Shown: positions 25,433 to 34,660 of the stretch, piece by piece
Numbering within the stretch: position 1 is the stretch's first letter
Layout of the letters: every line of letters starts with the position of its first letter
DNA from: Cymbomonas tetramitiformis
Taxonomy: Eukaryota; Chlorophyta; Pyramimonadophyceae; Pyramimonadales; Pyramimonadaceae
NCBI GenBank assembly: GCA_001247695.2
Contig: LGRX02030489.1
Location: forward strand, 1 to 57,814
Reading direction: 5' to 3'
DNA: 57,814 nucleotides
Program-made: the position numbers and the translations under genes
The notes under the pieces: model-generated
What the model was told of the DNA's origin: nothing
Database searches by the model: none
What the model saw: only the letters and a program-made list of their open reading frames with translations

Positions 25433-26746
25433 ATGACAAGTAAACCGATATCTGAGAGTAGACTTCAAGAATTATACCTGGACCCAAAGTTTGGTCAATC
25501 TAGTGCCAATGCATTTACCAAGAAGCTTAAAGCACAAGGTTACAAGGTCACATAATCTCAGGTCAAGGCTGCTATTTCCAAGACTGAGACATCACAAGTT
25601 TTATCACAACCCAAACGTGTAACCCGTAAAGATTACTTTCCGACCTATGGACCAGTCGATAAGGTCTCTATACAAGCCGACCTTGCCTTCATACCGAAAG
25701 ATAAGTCGGTGAACAAAGGATATGCCGTTCTTCTAACTGCGGTTAACGTTAATACTAACAAAGCGTATGCAATCGCTTTGAAATCCAAAACCGTCAGAGA
25801 TAAGAACAATAAAAGACAAGAGGATGTGGAGGGCATCGTTCCTGCCATGAAACGATTGATAAGCGAAACCAAAATGGACACTCTTAGTACAGACTTAGGC
25901 AGCGAGTTTACGAACAAACCCGTGCAAGCATTGTTAAAAGAGAAAGGAATCAAACATTACACGTCTCAAAAAGAGGACCACACTCGGCAAGGTAAAATTG
26001 AAAGATTCAACAAAACTTTAAAACGAAGATTTAATTTCAACGAGGCGAGAACCGGTAAAAATAATTGGGTTGACTATTTGGACTCTATCGTCGAGAACTA
26101 TAATGAAACGGTAAACCAAGGTAATATCAATGATACCCCTCCCGATGACATGAATAAGAATCGTGTTATCAGAAGTGTCTTGTTGAAACGCAATCAAACT
26201 GCCAAACTATTACAAAAATTAGATATCAAGCCCGGTGATCGAGTTCGATTGCGTGTGACTAAGAAGACATTTGATAAAGAGAGTCAAACATGGTCTTCGC
26301 AGGTGTACAAAGTGCGAAGTAGAAAGGGTTTGTCGTTCGTGATAGAGGACGGTGACGGTGATACCTTAAGCCGACAATACAAACCAAGAGAATTGAAAGA
26401 GGTTCAAGGACCTGTTTCTAAACCATCCAAAGAAACTCGTGGGACCAAGACTGACAGTGAAAACAAGCAGGCCGCAAAATCTGAGCGTGCGTTGAAGAAA
26501 GAGGGTATAGAAGGTAATACTGCTTCCAAGACATCTAGAAACTATGACAACTATGAAGTTAATGTGTTCATTAGCGATAAGAAATCGCCAAACTATCAAA
26601 AGACTTTGAAAGGATATCTTAAGCTCAATCGATCAAGGAAAAGTAAACGTAAGTATCAGTTGATATTCTATGACAAATCGGAAGAGAATGAGTTCGTTGA
26701 TATACCTGACCCTGAAATTAAATTGTTGAAAAAAAGAAACCTTTAA
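25433..26746 (+). pseudogene. int: DDE (rve) integrase with an in-frame stop
   Basis: The frame begins at ATG 25433 (SKPISESRLQELYLDP) and is interrupted by TAA at 25553-25555 (codon 41), at the position where the intact outer integrase has Gln. After it the same frame is open to 26746. The catalytic triad is present: Asp in IQADLAF, Asp in STDLGSEF, Glu in GKIERFN. An SH3-like C-terminal segment (DIKPGDRVRLRV) and a ~110-residue basic tail follow, longer than in the outer protein. Because it is a single-base nonsense change with no other lesion, inactivation probably followed insertion. An internal start could still yield a protein containing most of the core. Confidence 0.85.
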
Positions 26747-26752
26747 TATATA

Positions 26753-27370
26753 ATGAGAACGATATTGACCGATGAGGTCGGAAGACGCAATTGTATGAAA
26801 ATGATGGGAATTGCCAACGGGTCAAGTGCAGATACGCTGTTCCGAGGATATGGAAAACTCGCTAAAAACAACTACGTGATAACGATGCCGAGTCAAAACA
26901 GTGCGGTATTCTACAATAGTTTGAGAAATTCAATCATAAACACGGAACCATTAGTAAGAGACATTCAGGACTATAGCAGTGGTATTGATACAACCAGGCC
27001 TACTCCTATGTTGACAAGCACACAAGAAGACATAAATCAACAGGCTTTAGAACGTATTGAGAGTAGTCGACAAGTAAGAGACACACCGATTGACCAAGAA
27101 ATTCAGGAAATCAACAAAGAAATACCACCAGACACTCCTGAAGCAGCTGGACCGTCAAAGATTACTGGAAAGGGTAAACATATGAAACTCGCAGTCGCAG
27201 AATCGTTGCAATTACCCGAAATGCAAGATCCAAAAGTTTTTGGGGGTCTCGCTTCACAAGGTGTCAGGACCCGAGCCCAATCAACACAAAGTCCCTTGAG
27301 AAAAGTAGTTAATTTTGTTATTGGAGAAGACGTTTCATCCCCATACAAACAAAAGGAAAAAGATCCTTAA
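26753..27370 (+). CDS. Conserved protein between integrase and lipase
   Basis: 205 aa. The N-terminal ~60 residues match the outer 191-aa protein at 36477-37052 (MRxxLTD, CxKMM.I.N, GYGKLAKNNY/SYGNLSKNSY). The middle is acidic and variable, and the C-terminal part is Ser/Arg/Pro-rich with PLRKVVNFVIG (outer PLLRQALSFSL). Unknown function; always next to the lipase gene. The next ATG is 6 bp downstream, so it is co-transcribed. Confidence 0.6.
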   Translation: MRTILTDEVGRRNCMKMMGIANGSSADTLFRGYGKLAKNNYVITMPSQNSAVFYNSLRNSIINTEPLVRDIQDYSSGIDTTRPTPMLTSTQEDINQQALERIESSRQVRDTPIDQEIQEINKEIPPDTPEAAGPSKITGKGKHMKLAVAESLQLPEMQDPKVFGGLASQGVRTRAQSTQSPLRKVVNFVIGEDVSSPYKQKEKDP

Positions 27371-27375
27371 TAGTA

Positions 27376-28728
27376 ATGCAAGTACCTTGTAATCAAAGCT
27401 ATCAATCCAATGCTTACTGTCGTCCATCTAGTAGTTATTTTAGTAATTTTGTTGATTACCAAAATGATAAACAAATACATACGCGTAACAGGTCTGGCAA
27501 CAGTGCACCTTTCAAATCTATGGTCACAGTCAAGAGTAAACCAATCATGAAACCTGACGATGTTGACAAGTATACACAAAGAGACACCTCAAAATTGCTA
27601 AATGCTCTCAGTCAAGACGCCGTGAAATTTCCGAGTACCGCTTTAAACAAAGTATTTGGTCCTAACATTACATCTAAGGACGATTCTACACAAACGAAAT
27701 ATGCACGAGCATCAGATATTTCGTATGCATATAGCTATGGTGATAAAGCACGTTTAAAGGGTATCATGAGAGGACTTCCGGGTTATTACGTAGATCAAAG
27801 TTTGTCGGGCAGAAATTCTACAACGTTGGTCAATCCTAAAAGTCAAGACGTCATTATTGCATATCGAGGCTCTGATGCAGAATTTGGAAGTCTGAACACT
27901 CTTGCCCAGGACATCTCACGTGGACAAAATGTAGAAGATTGGTATGTAAATCTTTTGACATTGATGAAACAACAACGTAGCACATCAAGATATCAAGAAG
28001 CACAACAACGATTTGACGATGTCAAAAGTAAATACGGTGGGTATAAGTTATCTGTGACTGGTCACTCTAATGGAGGTGGTCAAAGCAATTATATAGCCGA
28101 AGTTAACAACGTAGAAGGGCATCATTTCAATCCAGCAATCAATCCTTTGCAAGAACCGATTAACACTCCGACCGAAAAGCAAGTATTATACTCAACTGAA
28201 GGTGATCTGATATCCTTGCCGGCACGATTGAAGCCACATCCCAAGAGCAATTATGATATCGTACATGTCAATCCAAAGGTAGGTACGGAAAACAATTTGA
28301 CAAAATTGCATAGCGTGGAACAAATGTACTCAAATGCACCGGAGTCTACGCGGGTTAGTACAGCGAGGTCTCGTTACGGCTTTGCCAACGCCATGACAGG
28401 TTCGGCTGTGGGAGGGTACCTTGGATATTACACACCGACTGACACCAACGACGAACGTATCTTTAGGACCACTCAAGGTTTATTAGAACCAATCTTATTA
28501 TCAGAAACTCCAAATGTAAACTTCACAGATTTAATGAATGTAATGGGTGTTAAAGAAAGCTTGGGCGAGAAGAATTACATACGTGAAAAAATAGGATTGA
28601 GTCCTATAGAACAAAAACCATTAACGCAAGTACCGGTCTATGACCCAATCACGGAAATGATACGCCAAGCCACTGGTCGTGCTGACCAAGACAAGGAGTT
28701 GTTTGAACGACAATCGGAAATACGTTAA
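27376..28728 (+). CDS. Lipase-like alpha/beta hydrolase
   Basis: 450 aa, intact. An unassigned N-terminal region (to about 120) is followed by the hydrolase core: IIAYRGSDAEF (oxyanion strand), VTGHSNGGG (nucleophile elbow, Ser about 231), then EGHHFNPAINP and STEGDLISLPAR (acid-residue region) and a HVNPK segment. This is the class 3 / fungal lipase-like pattern. It might act on host membranes during entry or release; that is inference. Start chosen because both elements share an early CxxNxSNxxC-like pattern. The outer homologue is the gene split by this very element. Confidence 0.75.
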   Translation: MQVPCNQSYQSNAYCRPSSSYFSNFVDYQNDKQIHTRNRSGNSAPFKSMVTVKSKPIMKPDDVDKYTQRDTSKLLNALSQDAVKFPSTALNKVFGPNITSKDDSTQTKYARASDISYAYSYGDKARLKGIMRGLPGYYVDQSLSGRNSTTLVNPKSQDVIIAYRGSDAEFGSLNTLAQDISRGQNVEDWYVNLLTLMKQQRSTSRYQEAQQRFDDVKSKYGGYKLSVTGHSNGGGQSNYIAEVNNVEGHHFNPAINPLQEPINTPTEKQVLYSTEGDLISLPARLKPHPKSNYDIVHVNPKVGTENNLTKLHSVEQMYSNAPESTRVSTARSRYGFANAMTGSAVGGYLGYYTPTDTNDERIFRTTQGLLEPILLSETPNVNFTDLMNVMGVKESLGEKNYIREKIGLSPIEQKPLTQVPVYDPITEMIRQATGRADQDKELFERQSEIR

Positions 28729-28784
28729 ATGTTGCCAAATCAGTAATATGTTATATATATTCCATAATTGGAAACATTTACCGT
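28722..28784. repeat. ~63-bp palindrome between lipase and 70-aa gene
   Basis: ACGTTAAATGTTGCC ... TTGGAAACATTTACCGT around AGTAATATGTTATATATATT. It overlaps the lipase stop codon and lies 24 bp before the 70-aa gene. The outer element has the unrelated GTTCCAA palindrome at this same locus. Confidence 0.7.
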
Positions 28785-28807
28785 TTTTTATATGTGTGTT
28801 ATTATAA

Positions 28808-29020
28808 ATGGATCGCAAAGAAATGATACGACTGGCTAAAGTTCAATACCCCGATATTAAAGAAGCTCATGTAGAATTGCTTGTAGATGATTATATCAAA
28901 CGTCCAGAATTTTACGATGACCTTTGTACTGGAAACATTGAAGAACCAATTCCTTTAGATCGGGATACTGTTGATTCCATAAAAGATAATTGTTATATTA
29001 ATATAGATGAGCGTAATTAG
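28808..29020 (+). CDS. Conserved 70-aa protein before the penton gene
   Basis: Counterpart of 8138-8353 in the outer element; shared EAHVELLVDDYIKRPEFY and the ending INID. It overlaps the minor capsid gene by 14 bp. Acidic and helical, no domain recognised. Confidence 0.68.
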   Translation: MDRKEMIRLAKVQYPDIKEAHVELLVDDYIKRPEFYDDLCTGNIEEPIPLDRDTVDSIKDNCYINIDERN

Positions 29021-30017
29021 CACAAGAACGCTATTCTTGTCTTCCGAAGACAACAGCAATGGAGACGCACGTGTTTTGCAAATGAACATACCCACTCAGC
29101 TGATAAATTACCGAGCACAAACCAAACTGAGATTAACGTTGAATACTTTCTCTTGTGCAAAGACATGGTATAGTATCAACGAGACCAATGGCATCTTCTA
29201 TGTGGGTGATACGGCAAATAATACTTTAACGGAAGTGAAAATACCTTATGCAAATTATACAGAGCTGGATCAATTCACATCTAAACTGGCCGCCGCAATA
29301 AAAACTGCCATCGGTGGCACGATAGACACAGTTACTATCACTTATGACAAGGACAACGGCGGGGCCTTAAATTATGAGAACAAATTTCGTATAGAATTAA
29401 GACCACCACAGCCCGATGTAAAGTTTGTAGCTTTTAGTGTCAGCGGCGATTTTCAAGCTATACTTGGGTCTCCTTTAGACACCGCCTTAAATACCTCGGT
29501 TTCCAGAGCAGGCAAATACAACGATTCCGACCAAGTACTCGGTGGCCGTGTTAACCGCAGTACGGCAGGTATGAGTACAGTGTCTGAGCTTTTAGACTTG
29601 TTTCAAACAAGTTATGTTGTAGAGTACAGCTTATGTGAATCGATATACCCTTGCAACATTCAAACCAACGACGCCTTGTACCTTAGGGTCACATCGTTAC
29701 CAACACACAATATTGAATCAACCAATCTTTCTACTTTTACAAACAATAACGAAATGATCAGTTCTGATATCTGGGCGAAAATACTATTGCCTAGTGACAC
29801 GACGACAGATTTCATAAGATACATAGATCCAAACGACAACTTTGTTATTGAAGTGTCTGGGTCTCAATTTACTTCATTTAGAATCACACTTACAGATTCT
29901 AAAGCAAGATTAATCACATTGGCATCTCCGACCCAAGCATCAGACGGCAGTATTAACTATTCATTAAGCATTAAGGTCGAAGAATTGGCACCTGCTGGTC
30001 TCTCAGATATTTTATAA
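29007..30017 (+). CDS. Minor capsid / penton protein, candidate
   Basis: 336 aa, homologous to 7159-8145 (shared NYRAQTKLRLTLNTFS, KTWYSIN, LGGRVNR, YPCNIQTNDALYLR, DGSINYSLSI). Immediately upstream of the MCP gene. Predicted single-jelly-roll vertex protein by position and size. Confidence 0.68.
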   Translation: MSVISTRTLFLSSEDNSNGDARVLQMNIPTQLINYRAQTKLRLTLNTFSCAKTWYSINETNGIFYVGDTANNTLTEVKIPYANYTELDQFTSKLAAAIKTAIGGTIDTVTITYDKDNGGALNYENKFRIELRPPQPDVKFVAFSVSGDFQAILGSPLDTALNTSVSRAGKYNDSDQVLGGRVNRSTAGMSTVSELLDLFQTSYVVEYSLCESIYPCNIQTNDALYLRVTSLPTHNIESTNLSTFTNNNEMISSDIWAKILLPSDTTTDFIRYIDPNDNFVIEVSGSQFTSFRITLTDSKARLITLASPTQASDGSINYSLSIKVEELAPAGLSDIL

Positions 30018-30039
30018 TCTTTATAATATATATACAAAA

Positions 30040-31374
30040 ATGAGCCTCCCAATGTCATTGGCCTACGGCTTATCGAAAATGAACTCGTATTCCACCAATT
30101 ACTTCAGATTAGAAACGACAAATCTCACTAAAGCATCAAGGTATTCAACTATAACTTTGAATCTGCCTGTCAATTCCATCGTTAATATGAAAAGTCTCAG
30201 TATGCATTGCAAAGGTTCGTGCAAAACTCCTATACCATATACGGACAATGGAAATAAAGATTTAATTGTTACGCTTCCCAACGGGTTGGAAAAGCTCATC
30301 TCTAGGTGTGAGGTGTTCGCAGGAGGGCAGCAATTGACCACTGGCTTTCAAAGTTACAGCACGGTAGCAACCGTTCTCGACACTATCAAAACAACACTCA
30401 GTAAAGAAGTGACTTATCAACGTGTTCTCAAAAATCAAGAAATCAATGTTGCTGACAATTTCTATGCCACACCACGTCCATACATCTTGAATACCTGGCT
30501 CAGCATATTAGGAGAAGCCGAGCCCAGTTATATCGATACAAGTCTTCTTCCTCCAGTTCAAATCAGATTGTATTTGCACGGGCCTGAGGTGTTAGGAGCG
30601 TTTGTCCAAGGTAGTCCACCTGAAGTCGATCTCACGGAAAAAGCCCAACAGACTTTAATATCACAAGGGGACTTTTTATTAGACGACCTTTACTTTACCG
30701 TAGAAACAATCACTTTCAGTTCAGGTGTCTACGATGCCGCCGTGGAATCAAAATTGCGTGACGGTTTTTTAGAAATTCCGTATAAGAACTATTTTTCATT
30801 TTTTGAAGGGGCCTCTTCGATGTCCAAATCAACAAGGTTCTCTTTGAGTTCACAGTGTATTGATAACATATATGCTGTTCAACGCCCAGGGGATTATCGG
30901 GATAAACCTTTAGGACTTATCAAATTGGAAAACACCTGTGGTACAGCTTACCTCCCGTCTTACTTCAGATTTTCAGCTGGTCATTTAGGTGCTCTACAAT
31001 TTAACTTGAATAACCTGTTCGTTCCTAACTATCGAGTCGATCCTCTTGCAGCGTTCAATCTGCTCACTATCGGTAAAGCTGACAACTACGGTACGCTATC
31101 GGGTTGTAAGATTAACAGTTATGAAGATTGGCTCAATAATCAGTTCATTCCTATGGTACGTTTGAATCTCCCCTCAGAAATGGGCGGCAGAAGCCTAACA
31201 GGATTGGATTCTCGGGGTTTGAACAGTTCCTTCTATTTTCAAACTCATGTAGCACAACCAGATGACGATTTACAAAAGGTAAATCTGACAGACAGTAACG
31301 AGGTAATGATTATTTGCGAAACGACCGCAGTTCTTCGTATCGGTCAAAACCGTGTAATCGAAACTGTATTTTAA
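30040..31374 (+). CDS. MCP: Major capsid protein, candidate double jelly roll
   Basis: 444 aa, homologous end to end to 5790-7118. Conserved blocks: STNYFRLETTN, STVATVLD, AEPSYIDTSLLPP, LYLHGPEVLG, SKSTRFSLSSQCID, YAVQRPGDY, QFNLNNLFVPNYR. Length and neighbours fit a polintovirus MCP. A TATA-like run ATATATATAC precedes the ATG by a few bases. Flanked by minor capsid (upstream) and the 106-aa protein (downstream). Confidence 0.78.
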   Translation: MSLPMSLAYGLSKMNSYSTNYFRLETTNLTKASRYSTITLNLPVNSIVNMKSLSMHCKGSCKTPIPYTDNGNKDLIVTLPNGLEKLISRCEVFAGGQQLTTGFQSYSTVATVLDTIKTTLSKEVTYQRVLKNQEINVADNFYATPRPYILNTWLSILGEAEPSYIDTSLLPPVQIRLYLHGPEVLGAFVQGSPPEVDLTEKAQQTLISQGDFLLDDLYFTVETITFSSGVYDAAVESKLRDGFLEIPYKNYFSFFEGASSMSKSTRFSLSSQCIDNIYAVQRPGDYRDKPLGLIKLENTCGTAYLPSYFRFSAGHLGALQFNLNNLFVPNYRVDPLAAFNLLTIGKADNYGTLSGCKINSYEDWLNNQFIPMVRLNLPSEMGGRSLTGLDSRGLNSSFYFQTHVAQPDDDLQKVNLTDSNEVMIICETTAVLRIGQNRVIETVF

Positions 31375-31397
31375 AAAGCGGTTAATAGTATACAAAC

Positions 31398-31718
31398 ATG
31401 GCTCAACAACCAGGATTGGTTGGGTACAACATGATAAAAGATGTAGGACCGAACGTGGACAAACAAATTCACACCGCGACGATGTTTCAAATGTCAGGTT
31501 TTAGACCGGTTATGATGCAACAACTCCCGTGTAAAACAATCAATGACATCACATATCCACCATTCAGGATAAGCAACGTTCATCCTTTGGCGGGATACAA
31601 AAGTTATACTTTAGGGCATGGTGAAAAGCTTTCTCAAAAGATGGAAATGTTCCATTTCCCGATGGAGCATCCATTGAATAGTCGATTGTTGCAACCTGTG
31701 CCTTTGTTTTTTTCATAG
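31398..31718 (+). CDS. Conserved small protein next to MCP
   Basis: 106 aa, counterpart of 5444-5797. The core FQMSGFRPVMMQQLPCK then IND, ISNV, LAGYKSY, LGHGEK is highly conserved while the first 30 residues are not. Possibly a minor virion protein; no domain recognised. Confidence 0.7.
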   Translation: MAQQPGLVGYNMIKDVGPNVDKQIHTATMFQMSGFRPVMMQQLPCKTINDITYPPFRISNVHPLAGYKSYTLGHGEKLSQKMEMFHFPMEHPLNSRLLQPVPLFFS

Positions 31719-31731
31719 ATTAGTATATACA

Positions 31732-32154
31732 ATGTCAGCTTTCGGAAATGAATTGAATGCAAAAACCTTGACTTATGCCAATACTACGTTTCGCACAACA
31801 CTAAGAAATGGAACATTGATACAATTAACAAAGGATGATGTACAGAATCAAATTATGTTAGGTGATACTGCTTCAACTGTTCGGTTGCCGGAATGTCTAC
31901 CTGCTATCAAAGGTAAAATGTTTACAATTTATAACGGAACAGCCAAAACGGGCGGAATAGTGACTCTTCAAAAGTTTGCAGGTGACAGAATAAATGGATA
32001 TTCAGACACAATTGACGGCGATATTGAGTTGAAAAATGGTGCAACCAATGGCGAAAGTATAACGAGCGTCACTCTAATTGCATCAGGCGAAAAAACAAGT
32101 ATACAGGCAGGAAATTGGTATGTGATTTCAACATCTTATCGGAATACAGGATAA
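31732..32154 (+). CDS. Small fibre-like protein with MSAFG N-terminus
   Basis: 140 aa, beginning MSAFGNELNAKTLTYANT, the shared anchor-type peptide, followed by a beta-rich Thr/Gly/Asn body with a domain-like end (TSIQAGNWYVIST). It holds the position of the 90-aa outer gene 5160-5432 but resembles it mainly at the N-terminus. Likely a surface protein bound to the capsid through its N-terminus. Confidence 0.6.
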   Translation: MSAFGNELNAKTLTYANTTFRTTLRNGTLIQLTKDDVQNQIMLGDTASTVRLPECLPAIKGKMFTIYNGTAKTGGIVTLQKFAGDRINGYSDTIDGDIELKNGATNGESITSVTLIASGEKTSIQAGNWYVISTSYRNTG

Positions 32155-32176
32155 AATATAAAAAGTATAATATATA

Positions 32177-34099
32177 ATGTCAGCTTTCGGTTCAAATTTA
32201 ATTGTAACAGAAATTAACGGTAAACCATTTGTAAATGGCACGGGTCCGACTGATACACTAACGTGCGATACAGTTGTGTGCCAAACTATAGGCAGCGTAG
32301 ACTCGCCGTTAGAGACGATGCATATCGGTTCGGACATACGCTATCAGAACGATATCAAATTCATAGATACTCAAGACCCATTGAATGAACGAGAACAAAT
32401 GTCCTTGTTGACAGATGGGTCGCTAAAAGTACACACATCAATCAAATTCAACGACTTCGTGTTGAACAACCCGGTTTCCAAATCACGATTTTCAGCAGGT
32501 CTCGATGACCTCGATGCATCGTTTGAGATTAAAAGCTTGGATCCTGTTGAACAAACACGAGTTAAGATTGGGGAAACCGGTATTAATGAAATTACATGTA
32601 TGCAAACGACACTCAATATAGAGCCATTCGGCAGTGGTCTATTAATCAACGACGGTCCACTCGTGCTCAACAGCGGTGATATCACATTGACTGCAGGCAA
32701 ATATCGCGGAGATGGAAGCCTTTTGACAAACTTACCTTCTGGTGCAAATCAGAATCTACAATCGGTCACTGACCAAGGTAGCACGACCACAACTAGTATT
32801 AGTGCTTCTGCATTTGTGGGTGATGGGTCAGCGTTAACAAATCTCCCAGTTCAACCTGATACATCTACACTTCAAGACGTGACCACCCGAGGGGCTGCAA
32901 GCAGTGTCGCCGATGTTTCATATACAGGTACAGGTACCATGATTGTCAATCAAGAAAAACTTAGTGGGAATAATCTTAGAATTGAAAGTGGTTCTGGTGG
33001 TTTTGGTAAAGTATCAATCGGAGAACAAACTCAAGGGTATACAAACGCCGACCACATTGGAGACCGTTCTATCGCTATAGGTAGGAATGCATTGTCCATT
33101 AACAATACAACAAGTAATGATACGATTGCGATTGGTTCCGGTTCATGTAATAACAATTGCGGTTCTTATGTCGTGTCTATTGGGGACGACTGTGGGCAGA
33201 ACAATTGCAAAGATGCAGCCGTGAACATCGGGAAATATGCAGGTGAATTTACAGCAGGTGAAAATGCAATCAACATAGGTGCTCTCGCAGGACAGAACTC
33301 TGCTCAAAGTGCGGTAAACACCGATAATACAATCGTTTTGAATGCAAGCGGGGTTGAATTAAACGCCGGTGTCGCAAGTAGTTGTTATATCAGGCCTATA
33401 AGATTGTCTCCCGACCCAGCAAGCGAGTCACAAATGTTGCATTATGACACAGCATCCAATGAGGTCCGATATGGTCCTGTTTCTGGTGGCGGCGGTGTTC
33501 CAAGTTTATCACAGGTCCTTGCTGTCGGAAATACCGGTGGTTCAATCAACCTCACTTCAGATTTGGATACGACGGCCATAAGAATCACGAACAGCATTGA
33601 TTGGGCTTACACAACACCAGACACATCTTCAATAACGACTGATGGTATTCCATTAACCCAACTCACAAGTGCTTATAGGAAGACTACATCACCAAACACA
33701 TTCACAGGTCAAGTGTATACGATGGTAAACACAACAGCTTCTACAATAACATCAGGAACTGTTCTTTCTTTTGACGATGTAAGCACTAACATCAATGGTA
33801 TCAAACCCTATGCAGCAACAAACACAGCTACTAATACCAATGTCGGTGTTATAGGTGTATGTGTCCAAGATAGTCTTGCAGGTAATTCTTGTTTTGTACT
33901 TATTAGCGGTTTCTGTTCTGTTAACTGTATTGATGGTTCGTACACCAAGGGCCAGCTTTTAGGAGCTCAAGCAAACGGTGTTGTAAATTCAGCAGCAGTT
34001 GCGGCGACTAATGGTGTGATCGGGTGCTGTATGGAAACCGTAACTCATGCATCGCCAAATGCAGTTATATGTTATTTACAACCGTCATTTAAATTGTAA
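32177..34099 (+). CDS. Large fibre-like protein with beta-roll repeats
   Basis: 640 aa, homologous to 3229-5136. Starts MSAFGSNLIVTEINGKPF. Two GDGSxLTNLP motifs (about residues 177 and 216) and YadA-head-like repeats (about 295-375: SIAIGRNA, TIAIGSGS, VSIGDDCG, VNIGKYAGE, INIGALAG). The C-terminal part has several Cys, conserved in the outer protein. Predicted trimeric fibre. Confidence 0.68.
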   Translation: MSAFGSNLIVTEINGKPFVNGTGPTDTLTCDTVVCQTIGSVDSPLETMHIGSDIRYQNDIKFIDTQDPLNEREQMSLLTDGSLKVHTSIKFNDFVLNNPVSKSRFSAGLDDLDASFEIKSLDPVEQTRVKIGETGINEITCMQTTLNIEPFGSGLLINDGPLVLNSGDITLTAGKYRGDGSLLTNLPSGANQNLQSVTDQGSTTTTSISASAFVGDGSALTNLPVQPDTSTLQDVTTRGAASSVADVSYTGTGTMIVNQEKLSGNNLRIESGSGGFGKVSIGEQTQGYTNADHIGDRSIAIGRNALSINNTTSNDTIAIGSGSCNNNCGSYVVSIGDDCGQNNCKDAAVNIGKYAGEFTAGENAINIGALAGQNSAQSAVNTDNTIVLNASGVELNAGVASSCYIRPIRLSPDPASESQMLHYDTASNEVRYGPVSGGGGVPSLSQVLAVGNTGGSINLTSDLDTTAIRITNSIDWAYTTPDTSSITTDGIPLTQLTSAYRKTTSPNTFTGQVYTMVNTTASTITSGTVLSFDDVSTNINGIKPYAATNTATNTNVGVIGVCVQDSLAGNSCFVLISGFCSVNCIDGSYTKGQLLGAQANGVVNSAAVAATNGVIGCCMETVTHASPNAVICYLQPSFKL

Positions 34100-34110
34100 A
34101 TATATTGTAA

Positions 34111-34647
34111 ATGCCTGTAAAGCGAAATGATCCTAATTTACCAAGTTGTGAAACCGTCGTTCAAGATGGGGTCGGTATGAGGATAAAAGGTATTGTAAAT
34201 GGTAGACTCGCAAACACTCGATGCAAGGTAAGAAATATTGCTAACGCCCAAGGAAACGTAGTTAGATATAATAAACAGAACTTACCAAAAACTAAACAAA
34301 AAACAGAACGCCGAGATAAATGGGTGTCAGTATCCTTGGCAAATGACGATGAGCATGTTTCTTTGGTATATGATACGGGTGCCATGATTACACAAATGTC
34401 TACCGCCGATGCCAGACGTATAGGAATAATTCATCCAGATGGCACGTCCGATTTTAACAACGAACCAGGTTTGGTTATTGGAGTCGGCGGTCAACAAAAT
34501 ACTACAAGATTTCAAGATGTTCCATTAGTCTTAGATGCAACTGAAGAACTTGCTTGGGGAATAGTAAATGTCTATGATAATGCACATGGATTATTGGGCA
34601 TTAATCATATAAAACAATATAAGCGATACCGCGTGAAATTTAAATAA
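34111..34647 (+). CDS. Retropepsin-like aspartic protease
   Basis: 178 aa. The active-site-like motif VYDTGAMITQMS (DTGA at about 88-91) is followed by IGVGGQQ (flap/strand region) and HGLLGINHI (the hydrophobic-hydrophobic-Gly motif before the C-terminal helix), the single-domain layout of retropepsins, which act as dimers. A basic N-terminal ~70 residues precedes it. It lies between two fibre genes, where it could process virion proteins. Known Polintons usually carry an adenain-like cysteine protease; none was recognised here or in the outer element. Origin may be capture from a retroelement. Confidence 0.7.
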   Translation: MPVKRNDPNLPSCETVVQDGVGMRIKGIVNGRLANTRCKVRNIANAQGNVVRYNKQNLPKTKQKTERRDKWVSVSLANDDEHVSLVYDTGAMITQMSTADARRIGIIHPDGTSDFNNEPGLVIGVGGQQNTTRFQDVPLVLDATEELAWGIVNVYDNAHGLLGINHIKQYKRYRVKFK

Positions 34648-34660
34648 GTACATATGATAT

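Noticed and set aside
25433..25555. Alternative genetic code (TAA as Gln) to explain the integrase stop
   Set aside because: TAA ends many other genes in the same element, such as PolB, MCP and the large fibre, so it is a normal stop here.
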